64,000 nt of DNA, taken from positions 1-64,000 of the forward strand of contig JBJHDF010000003.1 in assembly GCA_050486405.1 (NCBI GenBank). The letters are read 5' to 3'. Positions 1 to 11,300 of this stretch are shown here, in pieces; position 1 is the first letter of the stretch; every line of letters starts with the position of its first letter. Source of the DNA: JBJHDF01 sp050486405. Its GTDB lineage: Bacteria > Pseudomonadota > Gammaproteobacteria > Pseudomonadales > Cellvibrionaceae. The notes under the pieces are model-generated. The model had not been told where the DNA came from, made no database searches, and was given only the letters and a program-made list of their open reading frames with translations. The translations under genes were made by a program, and so were the position numbers.

Positions 1-614
1 CCCTCCCCCGTTACGGTGATCACGCCGTTGGAAGGCAGGTTCAGGTTGTCAATCCAGTAGTCGCCGGGGGCCAGTTCCAGATGGCCGGCATGGGCCAGAT
101 TGATACGGGAGATCAGGTAGCCGTCCGTGCGCGACGCAAAACGCACTGTGCCCTGGGCGGCGACGTTGATATTGCGAAAGCGGGCGCTCTGGCCCAGCCC
201 CAGGGTGACGCTTTGGTTAAAGGGTACCTGCACATTGGCCCCGCCGCTGGCGTCCTGATAATCCAACGACAGCGTCGCCGAAGGCGCGAGGCCGGCCTGG
301 CACAGGGCGCTGCCGCAACTGAGCAGACTGGAGCCGGCGTTGTGGCTGACCGAGGCGGCGCGCAGTTGAGTGTCGGGGTTGTTGGCGTCGGTGTTGTTCA
401 GCAGTTGGGCGTTCCAGCCGAAATCGATATGACCGTTGTTGCTGTGGCTTTGCAGCCCCGCCGGGAACACCGCCGCGCATTGCAGCGTGTCGGCCAGCGC
501 GCTCTGAGCGAAAAGCAAGGTGATGACCACAAGAGTGGCGGCCAGCCGAAGCCCGGCACGACGGCGCGGCTCTTGCTCGATGTGGAGCTCGATGTGCGAT
601 TGCGGCGCTGTCAT
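1..614 (-). CDS. DUF6701/MshQ-like secreted protein, N-terminal part (runs off the left edge)
   Basis: The frame is open from an ATG at 614 to the window edge and gives 204 residues; the C terminus is missing. A long basic n-region (about 20 residues) precedes a hydrophobic stretch ending ALA, then a mature part starting DTLQCAAVFPAG: a Sec signal peptide. The mature region is rich in Asn/Ser/Gly with beta-strand-like alternation and a CAAVFPAG...FGWNAQL pattern that I associate with the head of DUF6701 proteins annotated as MSHA pilus biogenesis protein MshQ. That match is from memory and the diagnostic C-terminal domain is outside the window. The start lies 11 bases after the upstream PPIase stop, with a GAAGG ribosome site overlapping that stop, so it is almost certainly co-transcribed and translationally linked. 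A generic adhesin or polymer-forming surface protein is the alternative. Confidence 0.7.
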   Translation of the reverse strand, partial: MTAPQSHIELHIEQEPRRRAGLRLAATLVVITLLFAQSALADTLQCAAVFPAGLQSHSNNGHIDFGWNAQLLNNTDANNPDTQLRAASVSHNAGSSLLSCGSALCQAGLAPSATLSLDYQDASGGANVQVPFNQSVTLGLGQSARFRNINVAAQGTVRFASRTDGYLISRINLAHAGHLELAPGDYWIDNLNLPSNGVITVTGE

Positions 615-625
615 GGCGGTGCCCT

Positions 626-1465
626 TCACTGAATATCCACCTCGGCGGCTTCGCGTGCCTGGCGGGATACGTCCCGCACGGCTTCACGCAGTTGCAGCGG
701 CGCCAGCTTGCGGCGGATGTCGCCGCTGACTTCCGCCAGGGGACGCGGCGGCACCGTCTCGATGCCGGCCAGCCGCACCAGATGCATGCGGCCACTCACA
801 TAGATCACCGGAGAGGTATCGCCCGCAGCCAACTGCGCCAGGGCACTGTCCAGTGTCGGGTGCAGCAACCCGGGGCGGCTGACGCCCTGCTGGTATTCCA
901 GACGGTACTGCTGGCGCCAGGCTTCGGCCTGGGCGGCCCAGTCGGTTTCGGCAGACAGGCGCGGCACGGCGGCCAGCAGATCCTGCTGCAGGTCGTCCCG
1001 CAGATCGGCGGGCGAACGCAGCAATTCAAAGCGGCGCAACTGCTGGCCACCGAATTCCTCGGGGTATCTCTCGTAGTAGTCGCGCACCATTTCTCCGGTG
1101 ACCGGTTGCGCCACGGCGTGGCGCTGCAGGTATTCCTGCACCAGCAGTTCTTCCCGGTAGGCCGCCACCCGCCGTTCAATATACGCCACTTCGTCGGCGT
1201 CCAGCTCCTGGAGTACAGCGTGAACCATGGCCCGGCTGGCGATCAGACTCTCGAGCACTTTGTCGTGCAAGCCGGTTTCGGTGCCGCGCAATGGCTCGTC
1301 GCCGAACAGGCGATCCAGCATAAAGACTACGTCGTCCTCGGTAATGGGTTCACCGTTGACGGTGGCCACTACAGGGGATGATGGCACCGTCTCCTCGGAC
1401 CGCTCCGCGCAGGCGCCGAGCAAACCGATCAAAACTCCCAGCCACAACAGTTTGCAGTAACTCAT
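626..1465 (-). CDS. Parvulin-like (SurA/PpiC-type) lipoprotein with degenerate catalytic domain
   Basis: This 279-residue protein starts with a lipoprotein signal (lipobox LGAC, lipidated Cys19), so it should be membrane-anchored in the periplasm. A SurA_N-like helical region follows (VATVNGEPITEDDVVFML, residues about 32-50). The C-terminal half ends in a GDTSPVIYVSGRMHLVRL segment followed by PLAEVSGDIRRKL, aligning by eye with the end of the parvulin domain in the neighbour at 1470-2297. The parvulin hallmarks AHILL and GGDLGW are absent, so isomerase activity is doubtful; a chaperone role is more likely. An open frame extends further upstream, but the lipobox fixes the ATG at 1465, four bases after the preceding stop. 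It probably arose by tandem duplication within the giant-gene operon. Confidence 0.85.
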   Translation of the reverse strand: MSYCKLLWLGVLIGLLGACAERSEETVPSSPVVATVNGEPITEDDVVFMLDRLFGDEPLRGTETGLHDKVLESLIASRAMVHAVLQELDADEVAYIERRVAAYREELLVQEYLQRHAVAQPVTGEMVRDYYERYPEEFGGQQLRRFELLRSPADLRDDLQQDLLAAVPRLSAETDWAAQAEAWRQQYRLEYQQGVSRPGLLHPTLDSALAQLAAGDTSPVIYVSGRMHLVRLAGIETVPPRPLAEVSGDIRRKLAPLQLREAVRDVSRQAREAAEVDIQ

Positions 1466-1469
1466 AGCG

Positions 1470-2297
1470 TTATTCCGCTGTCTTTTTGGAAACGCGGACC
1501 GACTCCAGCAGCCGCTCGGTTTCGGCCAGCTTCGCCTGGTTGCGCAACTGGTAGCGGATATCCCCGGACACCGCCTCAAGGGGGCGAGTGACGGTCCTGG
1601 GACCTTCGATCACCTTGACGATATGAAAGCCCAGGGGCGTCAGAAAGGGTTCGGATACCTCGCCGACTTCCATGGCGAAAAGCCGACGGGAAAACTCCGG
1701 GTCCACGGCGCCTTCGCGCAACCAGCCCAGATCGCCGCCCCGTTCGGCGGATAGGCGATCTTCCGAATGACTTGCGGCCACCTCGGCAAAGTCGCCGCCG
1801 GCCCGGATCAGGCTGTAGGCTTCGTGCGCCGCGGTCAGTTTTGCCTGACGCTCGGCTTCACTCATGCGGTTGTCCAGGCGCAGCAGAATGTGCGCCGCCT
1901 GGACACTGCGGGATTCATACCGGGCCGCGTGATTGACGTAGTAGTTGCGCACACTCTCGTCGTCCACGGATTCGTGCAGGTACTGGTCGAAGTAGCGGCT
2001 GATGAGCATTTCACGACGCAGCTCCTCCAGCTCCGCCTCCAGCCGCTGCCGATCCAGTCGTTCGGTGTTTTCAATGGCCGCCACCAGCGCCGCGCGCCGC
2101 ACGTATTCATCCAGCGCGCGCTGCACCCGCTGCTCGTCCTGAAGCGGGATTCGCTTGTAGGCGAGATACGCCTCAAACTCAGCCCGACTGATATCCCGGC
2201 CATCCACACGCGCCAGCGAATCGGAATCCGTGCAGGCGGTCACCATGACGACCAGGACGACCAGGACGATTGCGATTAGAAACTGCTTGAAAGTCAT
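1470..2297 (-). CDS. Parvulin-type peptidyl-prolyl cis-trans isomerase lipoprotein
   Basis: This 275-residue protein has a lipoprotein signal (MVTAC, lipidated Cys22), a SurA_N-like region (LARVDGRDISRAEFEAYL) and a complete parvulin PPIase domain at about residues 133-235. Conserved motifs seen are AAHILL, GGDFAEVA, SAERGGDLGWL, VGEVSEPF and GFHIVKV. Parvulins isomerise Xaa-Pro bonds and act as chaperones on exported proteins; SurA, PpiD and the EpsD-type lipoproteins are the relatives. It starts only 30 bases after the stop of the giant gene, in the same direction, so the likely client is that Pro-rich Ig-repeat protein (inference). Its C-terminal RPLEAVSGDIRYQL mirrors the next gene, supporting a tandem duplication. 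Confidence 0.92.
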   Translation of the reverse strand: MTFKQFLIAIVLVVLVVMVTACTDSDSLARVDGRDISRAEFEAYLAYKRIPLQDEQRVQRALDEYVRRAALVAAIENTERLDRQRLEAELEELRREMLISRYFDQYLHESVDDESVRNYYVNHAARYESRSVQAAHILLRLDNRMSEAERQAKLTAAHEAYSLIRAGGDFAEVAASHSEDRLSAERGGDLGWLREGAVDPEFSRRLFAMEVGEVSEPFLTPLGFHIVKVIEGPRTVTRPLEAVSGDIRYQLRNQAKLAETERLLESVRVSKKTAE

Positions 2298-2327
2298 AAC
2301 GATGTATCCACTGATTTCGAGTTTGGA

Positions 2328-5300
2328 TTAGTAATAGGCATCGCCGCCGCCGGAACGCCACCATTCATTTTCTTCATCGTCGTCACCGTAGCCGTAACCG
2401 CCACCGTAACCACCTCCTCCGCAACTGGCGCCAGGACCGATATCATCCGCGTCGAAGGTATTGGCGGCAATATCAAAGGTGCCATCAGCTCCGGCTGCCT
2501 CCGCTGACACAACCAGGTAATAGACGCCTCTTTGCATAAAGAAGACTTCTTCGTTGTCGGGGCAGTAGTCCGGAGACATGGAAAGGTACCCCTGACCCAG
2601 AACACGAACCACGGGCTGGAAGGCGCTGCTGGAACTGCTGACCCGGTAGTAGCCATCGGCATCGATTTCCAGGGGCACGATCACCCTGTCCGGCGCCATC
2701 AGTTCACGCACCGCCAGCATATTGGCCTGGATGGGCGCCGAGGGTGTAGGCATGGGCAGAGGAACCGGGGTGTGCCGTGTAGTTCGGCTGCCATCGCCCA
2801 CTTGATACAACCAGTTATAGCCCCAACCCCACCAGCGCCCACTGGTATCCCTGGCCAGGCTGTGCTGTGAACCCGCAACGATGGCATCCCAGCCAGACGC
2901 TTCACCGCGTGCCAGCAAGGCGCTTCTATCCACCAACGCGGGAACGAGAGATATCGTGGTGCCACCTATCCCCAATCGACCGCTGGCATTGCTGCCCCAG
3001 GCCCAAATTCTGCCCTCGCTGTCCAGAGCGAGGCTGTGGCCATCCCCAGCGGAAACAGCGGTGATAATGGCACCATCACCGAGAGCGTAGAGTGCCGCAA
3101 AGTCCACCAGCACCGGTTGTACGCTGTCTTGGGTTCCACCGTCACCAAGCCGCCCGCTACCGTTACTGCCCCAGGCCCAGACGCGACCAATATCATCCAA
3201 TACCAGGTTGTGGTAACTACCGGCCGACAGGGCAACTACCTCATGCTCCTCCAACGCTTCAAGCTCCACTGCAATAGGCCGTCCATTCCAGGCATTCCAT
3301 GAAACGTCGATCAAACTAGTGCCCAGTTGTCCGTAAGCGTTAGCCCCCCAGGCCCAGACCTTTCCGTTTTCATCCAGTAACAAGCTGTGCTCGTCCCCAG
3401 CAGACAACGCCACTGGTCGGACACCAAACAGCGGTTCCAAATCCACTTGTACTGGTGTATGCCGTTCGGTGGTGGTGCCATCGCCGAGGCGTCCCCGGCC
3501 ATTGGCTCCCCAGGCCCAAACCCGGGACTGCTCATCCAGCAACAGGTTGTGGGCAAGTCCCGAAGATATCGCTACCGGTGCAGAGCCATCCAGTGCTGAC
3601 AAGTCCACCTGTAACGGAATCGGGCTGCTGGTTGTAGAGCCGGTTCCCAGTCGTCCAGACCACCCGGTACCCCATGCCCACAGCCTCTCCCTGTTATCCA
3701 GCACCAGCGCATGTTGATTGCCCATTGCCAAACTCAACACTTGCACTCCAGGTTCGCCGGTCAGCGCGAAGGGTGTGGGCATAGTATATGTGTCAACGTC
3801 GGAGTTAAGTTGTCCCCAATGCAGGGGTAGTCCGGCGTCACTCAATGCCATGCTGGAGTTTCCGGATACACCCAATGCATTGTCGTCATTCCGGGGACAG
3901 CGCAGGCGCCGTGTATCGAGGCGGTTGTCAAGGGCATCGTAAACTTCCACCACGCCGATAAATTCAACACTATAGGCGGGACACTGTTGGTCCAGAGGAA
4001 TCTCATATTCACATCCGGCACAAAGGGATTGATTCACCTGGAGGCTACCGTTGCTGGTGACAGAGCCGGCACTGGCAAAGCGGATATCAAGATTGGCTTC
4101 GCTGGTATTGCGCAGGGCAATGCCGCCCGCAGGTCCACCAGCTCCTACGGATACCTCCAAGGAGGGAATGCAATTGACGTTGATGGCGTTGGCGTACAGC
4201 ACCCGGCCCTGTTGATCCAGCAGAGTGACAGGCAGTTGCTGGTATCCAGCCTGCTGGCAGGCTTCTCCACTGACGCTCAGTACAGATTGAGCACCGGCCG
4301 GGCCGGGCACGGGTAACCGATCACCCGCGTCGGAGAAGCTGTAGTCAGGCTCGTGGGTGGATACGCTATCAACCGCCAAATACTCGTTGAACACTTCTAC
4401 ATCAGCCAGCGGATGAAAGTGTTTGTGGCCCATGGCCAAAGTGACGCCGTCCCGCAAGCTGACATTGGCGGTAACCTGACCTTCGCCGAGTCGGCCTACC
4501 AGTACCGGAGTAGTCCGCCGGGTCATGGTGCCATCACCGAGATGCCCACTCCAATTGCGCCCCCAGCCCCAGAGACGATGTTCGGCGTCTAGGAGCAGAT
4601 TGTGATACGGACCCGCCACCACGGTAACCACCTGCGCGCCGCCCAAGGCTTCAAGAGCTACGCTGACCGGCAAAGACCTGTCCGTAAGCGTTCCATCACC
4701 CAGTTGTCCATCCGAGTTGGAACCCCAAGCCCACAGACGACCCTGGTCATCGAGAATAACCGAGTGATCGGCTCCCGCAACCACGTCGGTAATCCGGGCA
4801 TCCCCGAGTACACCAGTGTCCACCAAGGCTGGCCCAGAGGTAGTACCGGTATTCCCGATCCCTAACTGTCCTCGCCAGTTGGACCCCCAGGCCCACAACC
4901 TGCCGTCCTCATCCAGCAACAGGGTATGCTCCGCGCCGCCCACCACCTTCAGCACCCCAACACCCCCCAGGAAGCTGGTATCTACAACTTCGGGCTGTGG
5001 AACAACCCAGTCGGCTCCCTCGATACCCAGTTGTTCTGCGTCGTTTTCACCCCAGGCCCAGAGACCCCCGGTATTATCCACGGCAAAAGCGTGCCGTGCT
5101 CCAGTAGCAATCTGTTCAATCGCACGACCCGCAAAATCGAAGACCAAACGTTCTGGTTGATATTCCACATGCCAGGGACTGGTATAGCCTTTGCCTAACT
5201 GTCCATAGTTATTTTTACCCATTCCCCATACTCTGCCCTGGTCGTCCAGTGCAAGAAAATGGTCAGCACCTGCAATCAGGGTAGAGAATCGTACATCTTC

Positions 5301-8300
5301 CAGAATCCGATCACCGTCGTACCAAAGGCCACCTTCCGCATCCAGGAAATGAGTGGCATTTTCACTGGTGGCTACTGTCAACAGTTCGGCGGCGTCGAAG
5401 ACCGCCATATTGGCAGGATCGGGCCACGTATTGGTCCGATCGTTAATACTCACACCCCATCCCCAAAGCTGGCCATCGGGGGCGATCAGCATACTGCGAT
5501 CGCTACTGGCTGCCAGCTTCCTCCCCGCAACTGGACAATAGAGCTCCCGGCTGTCAATCAGGTGGCCGAAATTATCGTGGATGGACAGGGTGCCCAGAAG
5601 ACTGCGCGCTCCACCTTGCGGGCAGGCGTAATCGGTCACCAGGGTCTGTTCACAACCGGCACAGAGACCCAGTTGCACACTGCCCTGACCGCCAATAGTG
5701 ACGCCCTCGTGTCCTTCGAAGTGGAGGCTGTAGGCTTCGTTGGCGTTGCTGATCAGTGAGATATGGGTCAAGCCGTCCACCAGGGTGACCCGCGGGCGGA
5801 TATCGGGCAGACAAAGGAGAGTAATAGACTCCTCGGCCAGGTTGTTGCCCCGGCTGTCCAGGATGGCAAAGTTCAGGGTGGCGTCGCCCGCCATGGCACA
5901 GACATCGGCACTGATCATCAGGGAGTCGGCCACCTGTCCCGGGCCAACCATTTCCAGCCGCTCCCCGCCTTCGGCAAAGGACAGGGCCGGGTGGCTGAGG
6001 GTCAGTTCCTGGGTCTGGAAGTAGTGGTTGTTAATTTCTATTTGTCCAGTACGAGCGCCTTCACCACCCATCACCAAGCGTACCGGAGATTGCAGATTGC
6101 TAACCACAACCTCGGCTTCACCGTCGCGTAGGTAGCCGACCAGGACTGGAGTAAAGCGGTCGGATGCGGTGCCATCGCCCAGTTGTCCGTCCCCGTTGCG
6201 TCCCCAGGTCCAAACACCTCCGTTGCCATCCAACACGGCATTGTGATCCGCCGCCGACAGAGCAGAAACCTCGACGCCTTCCAAACCCGACAAGTCCACT
6301 TGTACAGGCCGATTCCGGGAAATTGTGGTTCCGTCGCCAAGCCGACCCTCCCAGTTCGCGCCCCAGGCCCAAAGTCGGCCAGCGTCGTCCAGCGCCAAGC
6401 TGTACTCAGCCCCGGCACTTATGCCAGTAATGACGGCACCCTCCAGGTCCGTCAAATCAACTGGGACCGGAATCGAACTGTTATCCCAACTACCATCGCC
6501 CAGTTGGCCATTCCAGTTGGTGCCCCAAGCCCATGCGCGACCCAGGGCATCCAGCATCATACTATGGCCACTGTCGCCACTGCCGGCAGCCACCGCCACC
6601 GCCGAAACCCCGTCGAGGACGCTAAGATCAACCGGCACAGGAAGAGCACTGGCCGTAGTACCACCATTCCCCAGACGACCATTACCATTATTGCCCCAGG
6701 CCCAGACCCGACCCAATTCGTCTACTGCCAAACTGTGCTCGGCTCCGGCACTTATACCGGTAATAGCAACACCGTCCCAAGCAGATGCGTTCACTGGCAC
6801 CAACGACCAACTAGTGGTATTGGACCCATTGCCCAACTGGCCCTGGTTGTTATAACCCCAAGCCCAAACCCTGCCTTCGCCATCTAGCAGCAGGTTGTGG
6901 AAGTTACCTGTGGCAATGGCTATTACGGGAGAGCCTTCCAGGACGCTGGTATCCATCTGAACCGGCGTATTGTAGGTGCCGGCGATACTGCCCCACCGTC
7001 CATGCCGCTGCTGCCCCCAGAACCACACCCGGCCCGAGGTATCCAGAGCGATATTGTGATAAACCCCGGCTGCCGTCTCCATGATTGCCGCATCCATAGC
7101 CGACGGCATATTGACCGGCAAGGGATAGGGGCTCGTCGGGTAACAGCAGCTACCGGTGTAGTCGACGATTCCCCAGTGCCAGAGTTGTCCCCTGTGGTCC
7201 GTCGCCAGGCTTTGGAATGTACCGGCACTGATACCAGGCACCCCGAAACCCATACCCCCTTCAACCACCAACTCCACCGTGCGCCGAATATCCTGCTCAA
7301 TGAAGATTACTTCCAGTTCCGCCTCGCCCTCGGCCTGGGGTGTGAACCAGCCATCAAAGCTTACGGTGACGATCTCTTGGTCGCTGGTGCGGAACTCCAG
7401 CAGGTCGATATTGCGGCTGATGTTGACATCGTCGAACACCAGGCCGTTGTGCTCGAAGGTGGCGATCACTTCCAGCCGGAAGGGTTGGTCAACACCGAGG
7501 CGGTGCACAATCTGATCTTCGGTCACCCTGATGTCGGTGATGTAGAAGGGATCCACAAAGTGCTCGTCCGGGTTGTTGGGGTCGGACTCGGAGACGACTT
7601 CCACGTAGTCGGGCACGCCGTCGCCGTCGGTGTCCGGGTTGAGCGGGTCGGTGCCGTAGATGTACAGCTCTTCGTAGTCGGTCAGGCCGTCGTTGTCGCT
7701 ATCGTCGTGGTCCAGGCGCAGGCCCAGTTCCGCCTTGATACCGTTTGGAATGCCGTCGCCATTGAGGTCGTCCAGACCGTCGGGTATGCCGTTGCCGTTG
7801 GAGTCGGGGTTGGCGGGGTCCAGGCCGTCCAGGGAGAATTCCAGGGCGTTGCTCAGGCCGTCGCCGTCATAGTCGCCGTCGGCCTGGAGTACGCGCAGGC
7901 TGATGCGGTTGGTGCTGGCCAGGGGCTGACCCTGCGGGTCGATACCGGAAATACCGATTTCGATGGGCTGACCGTCCGGGTAACTGCCGCCGGTAAATAC
8001 CGGCACGGAAATAACCGGGTGATGCCAGTTGAAGGCCACAACCTGAAGCGGATTGCCCCCCACGGTAAGAGTCGCCTGACCCTGGCTGATCTGGTTGGCC
8101 TCGAGACCGTCGGCCAGTTCGAACGCCAGTTCGAATTCGGTGCCTTCCAGCACGTACTGGTAATCGGGTACGGTCAACAGCGCCCGGTCGTTGCAGACTT
8201 CAAATTCCTGGGCCAGCACCGGGTCGTTGGCCGCCTCGCCCCGTACCCGCGAGTCACTGGTATCCACCGAGTAACAGGCGCCCAGTTGCAGCGGTTGATT

Positions 8301-11300
8301 GGGTGTAAAGACCACCCGGTTGTCATCCAGGCTGGTGTTGCCGGGTACCGGTTGATCGTCGAGCCACACCTCGACCGCCGGGAACAGGTGCAACTGATGG
8401 GCGACCAGCGTTTCGGTATAAGTCAGGACAATGGGGCTGATGTCGCTGTCCAATACCCGCTCTATGACGATTTCTTCCGCCGCCGGAGAGGGCTTGAGAA
8501 ACTCCAGTTCCAGTGTGCTCAGATGGCGGACGGATTCCAGTTCCGGGTGCAGGTAGTCGACCCACACTTCCACCGACTCCACCTGGTCGCTGTGCACCGT
8601 GAACTCGCCCCGCCCTTCCAGTAGATCCAGTTCGATCAACTGACCGTTGTCGTCGAGTGTGGCACTGCCGTCCACGCCGATACCCACCTGGATATTGGCG
8701 GGAACAGCGCCTTGCGCTGAGTGGATCTGGTAGACGCGGTTATAGAACTGATCGAGCAGCTTGGCCGCCACCGTGACCGTTTCACCGGCCTCCAGACGCT
8801 CCGGATCACCCAGGGGCAGATTGGTCATGGAGTCGCGGCGCAGGTGCACCAGGTACGGCAGATCCGGGACCACTTCGATTTCCAGGGCATCGATAGGCTC
8901 GAAATCGCCGCTGCCGGTGTGATCGTAGCTGACGTGAATGCCCTGGACCTCGTCACCGAACTGGAAGCCGGCCAGGTAGTTGGCCGCTTCGGTGGGCACG
9001 GCAATCGGCACGAGAGCGTTACCGTTGTGCATGCGCACGGCGGCCATCTGTCCGCCCTCGGACAGGGGCGCGGCCTGGACGCCGTTGGCGAAACCAAAGT
9101 AGAAGCCGGGGTACGGCAGCGTCACATAAACAGTGGTGTCGGAATCGTAGGGCACTGGATTGCCACCGCTGTCGTAGGCAGTAAGTTGCAGGCTGAACTG
9201 ACCACCGGCAACCACTGGCTGCACCGGATCTACCCGCAGTTCGCTGGTTTCTCCAGCGTGAATCCGCACGCCCATGGCCACCTGCACATTGGGGTTGTCG
9301 GCCACGGTGGCGCTCAGACGGTAGCGGCCGGAGCGCACCAGGGTGTTGAAATCCAGGCGCGCCAGACCCTGGACGTCGGACAGGGTTTCACCCAACTCGT
9401 GTACTTGTGGCTGGACACCGTCGGCAATTTCTTCCAACCGCCAGCGAATTGCCTGGTGGGGAACCCGGCGGGCAGCCTTGTCCAGCACTTCTACCTGATA
9501 GGCCACCGGGTTGCCCACGGTCACATGGGCCGTGTTGATATGGACGGCGCCGGACTCGTTGGCAAAGCGCAGGGTATTGGGCCTGTGCCAGAGTTGCACC
9601 AGATGCTCGCCGGATTCGCTGGTCTGACCCAGGTGGTCGGTGATTCTCACCCGGAACCGGAATTCGTTGCCGGGCGTTTCCGTTTCCGGCAGCGGCAGCA
9701 CGGCGGGCAGCGGCCGGTGGATATCGCCGTGCTCGAAGCGGTGTTCCCGGGAGGCCCCGGAATGGGTTTCGACCAAAGTGACCAGCACAGGGTCCACGCC
9801 GTCGTTGGCGGCGGTAAAGTTGCCCACCTCGACCCAGAGCGGTTCGCCGTAGAAGGCGGTATGCGGATAATCCAGGGTGAGTTGGCTGGCATCCGGTGGC
9901 AGATCTTCCAGCACCGTAACGGTCAGCGTCTGTTCGGTCACCTGGCCGATATCGTCGGACACCCGGATCAGTAGCTCCTGCTCCAGACTGCCGGGGACCC
10001 GCTCGGTTCTGGGGTCGCGCAGGGAGAGAGTGCCCTGTGCCAGAGGTTGACCGGGCACGATGGCCGCCGGTGTGGTAAAGCCGTTCCACACCACTTCGAC
10101 ACTGTCGATGGCCACCAGGTCGCGGGCGCGGTAGTGAACGTTGAAGCGGCTTTGTTCGAGCACGGCGGCGGGCTCTACCTGGACGCTGTCGATTGTGGGT
10201 GCCAGGTTCTCCGTTACTGTCACCAACTCACTGATCTCGATGCGGTTGCCGGCCCGGTCGCGTACCTCCAGAGTGTAGAGCAGATCCTGATCCGCTTCGG
10301 CCGGCGGCTGGGCGATGTCGAGCAGGCCGTCCTCAAACAGCGCCGATATGATAAGACCGTTGCGGCGCAATATGGCCGACTCCACCCCACTCTGCTCGTC
10401 CAGCACCGGCGCTGATACCCGGTAGGCATAGCCGGCGATCAACTCGCCGTCCGGAGACTTGTGCCCATCCACCAGCAAGGGGCCGGCCAACGGGGGAACT
10501 GTGTCCTCGTGGCGGACCATCATCACCGGTTCGGATTCGGCCCAGTTGCCGAAGATGTCCACGGCCCTGGCCTTGAGGTACTTGCCGCTGTCCTGCACGC
10601 CGTAGGTGCGGTAGATAACGAACTCGGGACCGTAGTGGGTACCGATAATGCGGTAGGGACCGCCGGGAGCGTCGCCCTCGTAGTATTCGACCTGGAAGAT
10701 GGGCTGGGCGCTGTTTCTGACCTCGGCGCGGATTTCCAGGGGTCTTGGCACAAAGGTGGGCAGGCCGTGGTGCGGATGCACCAGGCTGACCTGGAAGGCG
10801 TTGGCGGGCAGGTCTTCACCCTGCAGCACCACCCGGCGCGGGTTGGAGTGCAGCATCTCGCCGCCGATGGTTTCGATTTCCGCGGTGACGTTGAACGGCT
10901 GGCCGTTTCTCAGATAGGGCGGCACCAGAATATCGAGGTTGTGGGGCACCGTGGCTGAACCGCCGACCAGACGGCCGTCGATAAAGTAACGAACGCTGTT
11001 GATATGGCCGACGTCGGTGAGGGTCAACTGCATCCGCTCACCCTGGGAATAGACACGGCCCACGCTGGGCAGCCCCAGGGCGGGATTGACACCCTCGACA
11101 CTGCCGTTGAGGTCGTACAGTTCCACGCCATAGTCACCCAGACCGACCGCCAGGATGCCGGCGTCCATGGCCAAGGCCGTGACGCTGCGGGTAAGGCTGA
11201 GGACGCCCTGCTCCAGCGCCTGCCAGGTCGCGGCATCCACCGCCCGGACCTGCACACCTCCGGCTGTGGTGTAGGCCACCCACAGATGGCCACCGTGGTA

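Noticed and set aside
2750..7260. CRISPR-like or satellite DNA
   Set aside because: The repeating bases follow the protein reading frame of the RCC1 WAWG core; there are no equal spacers.
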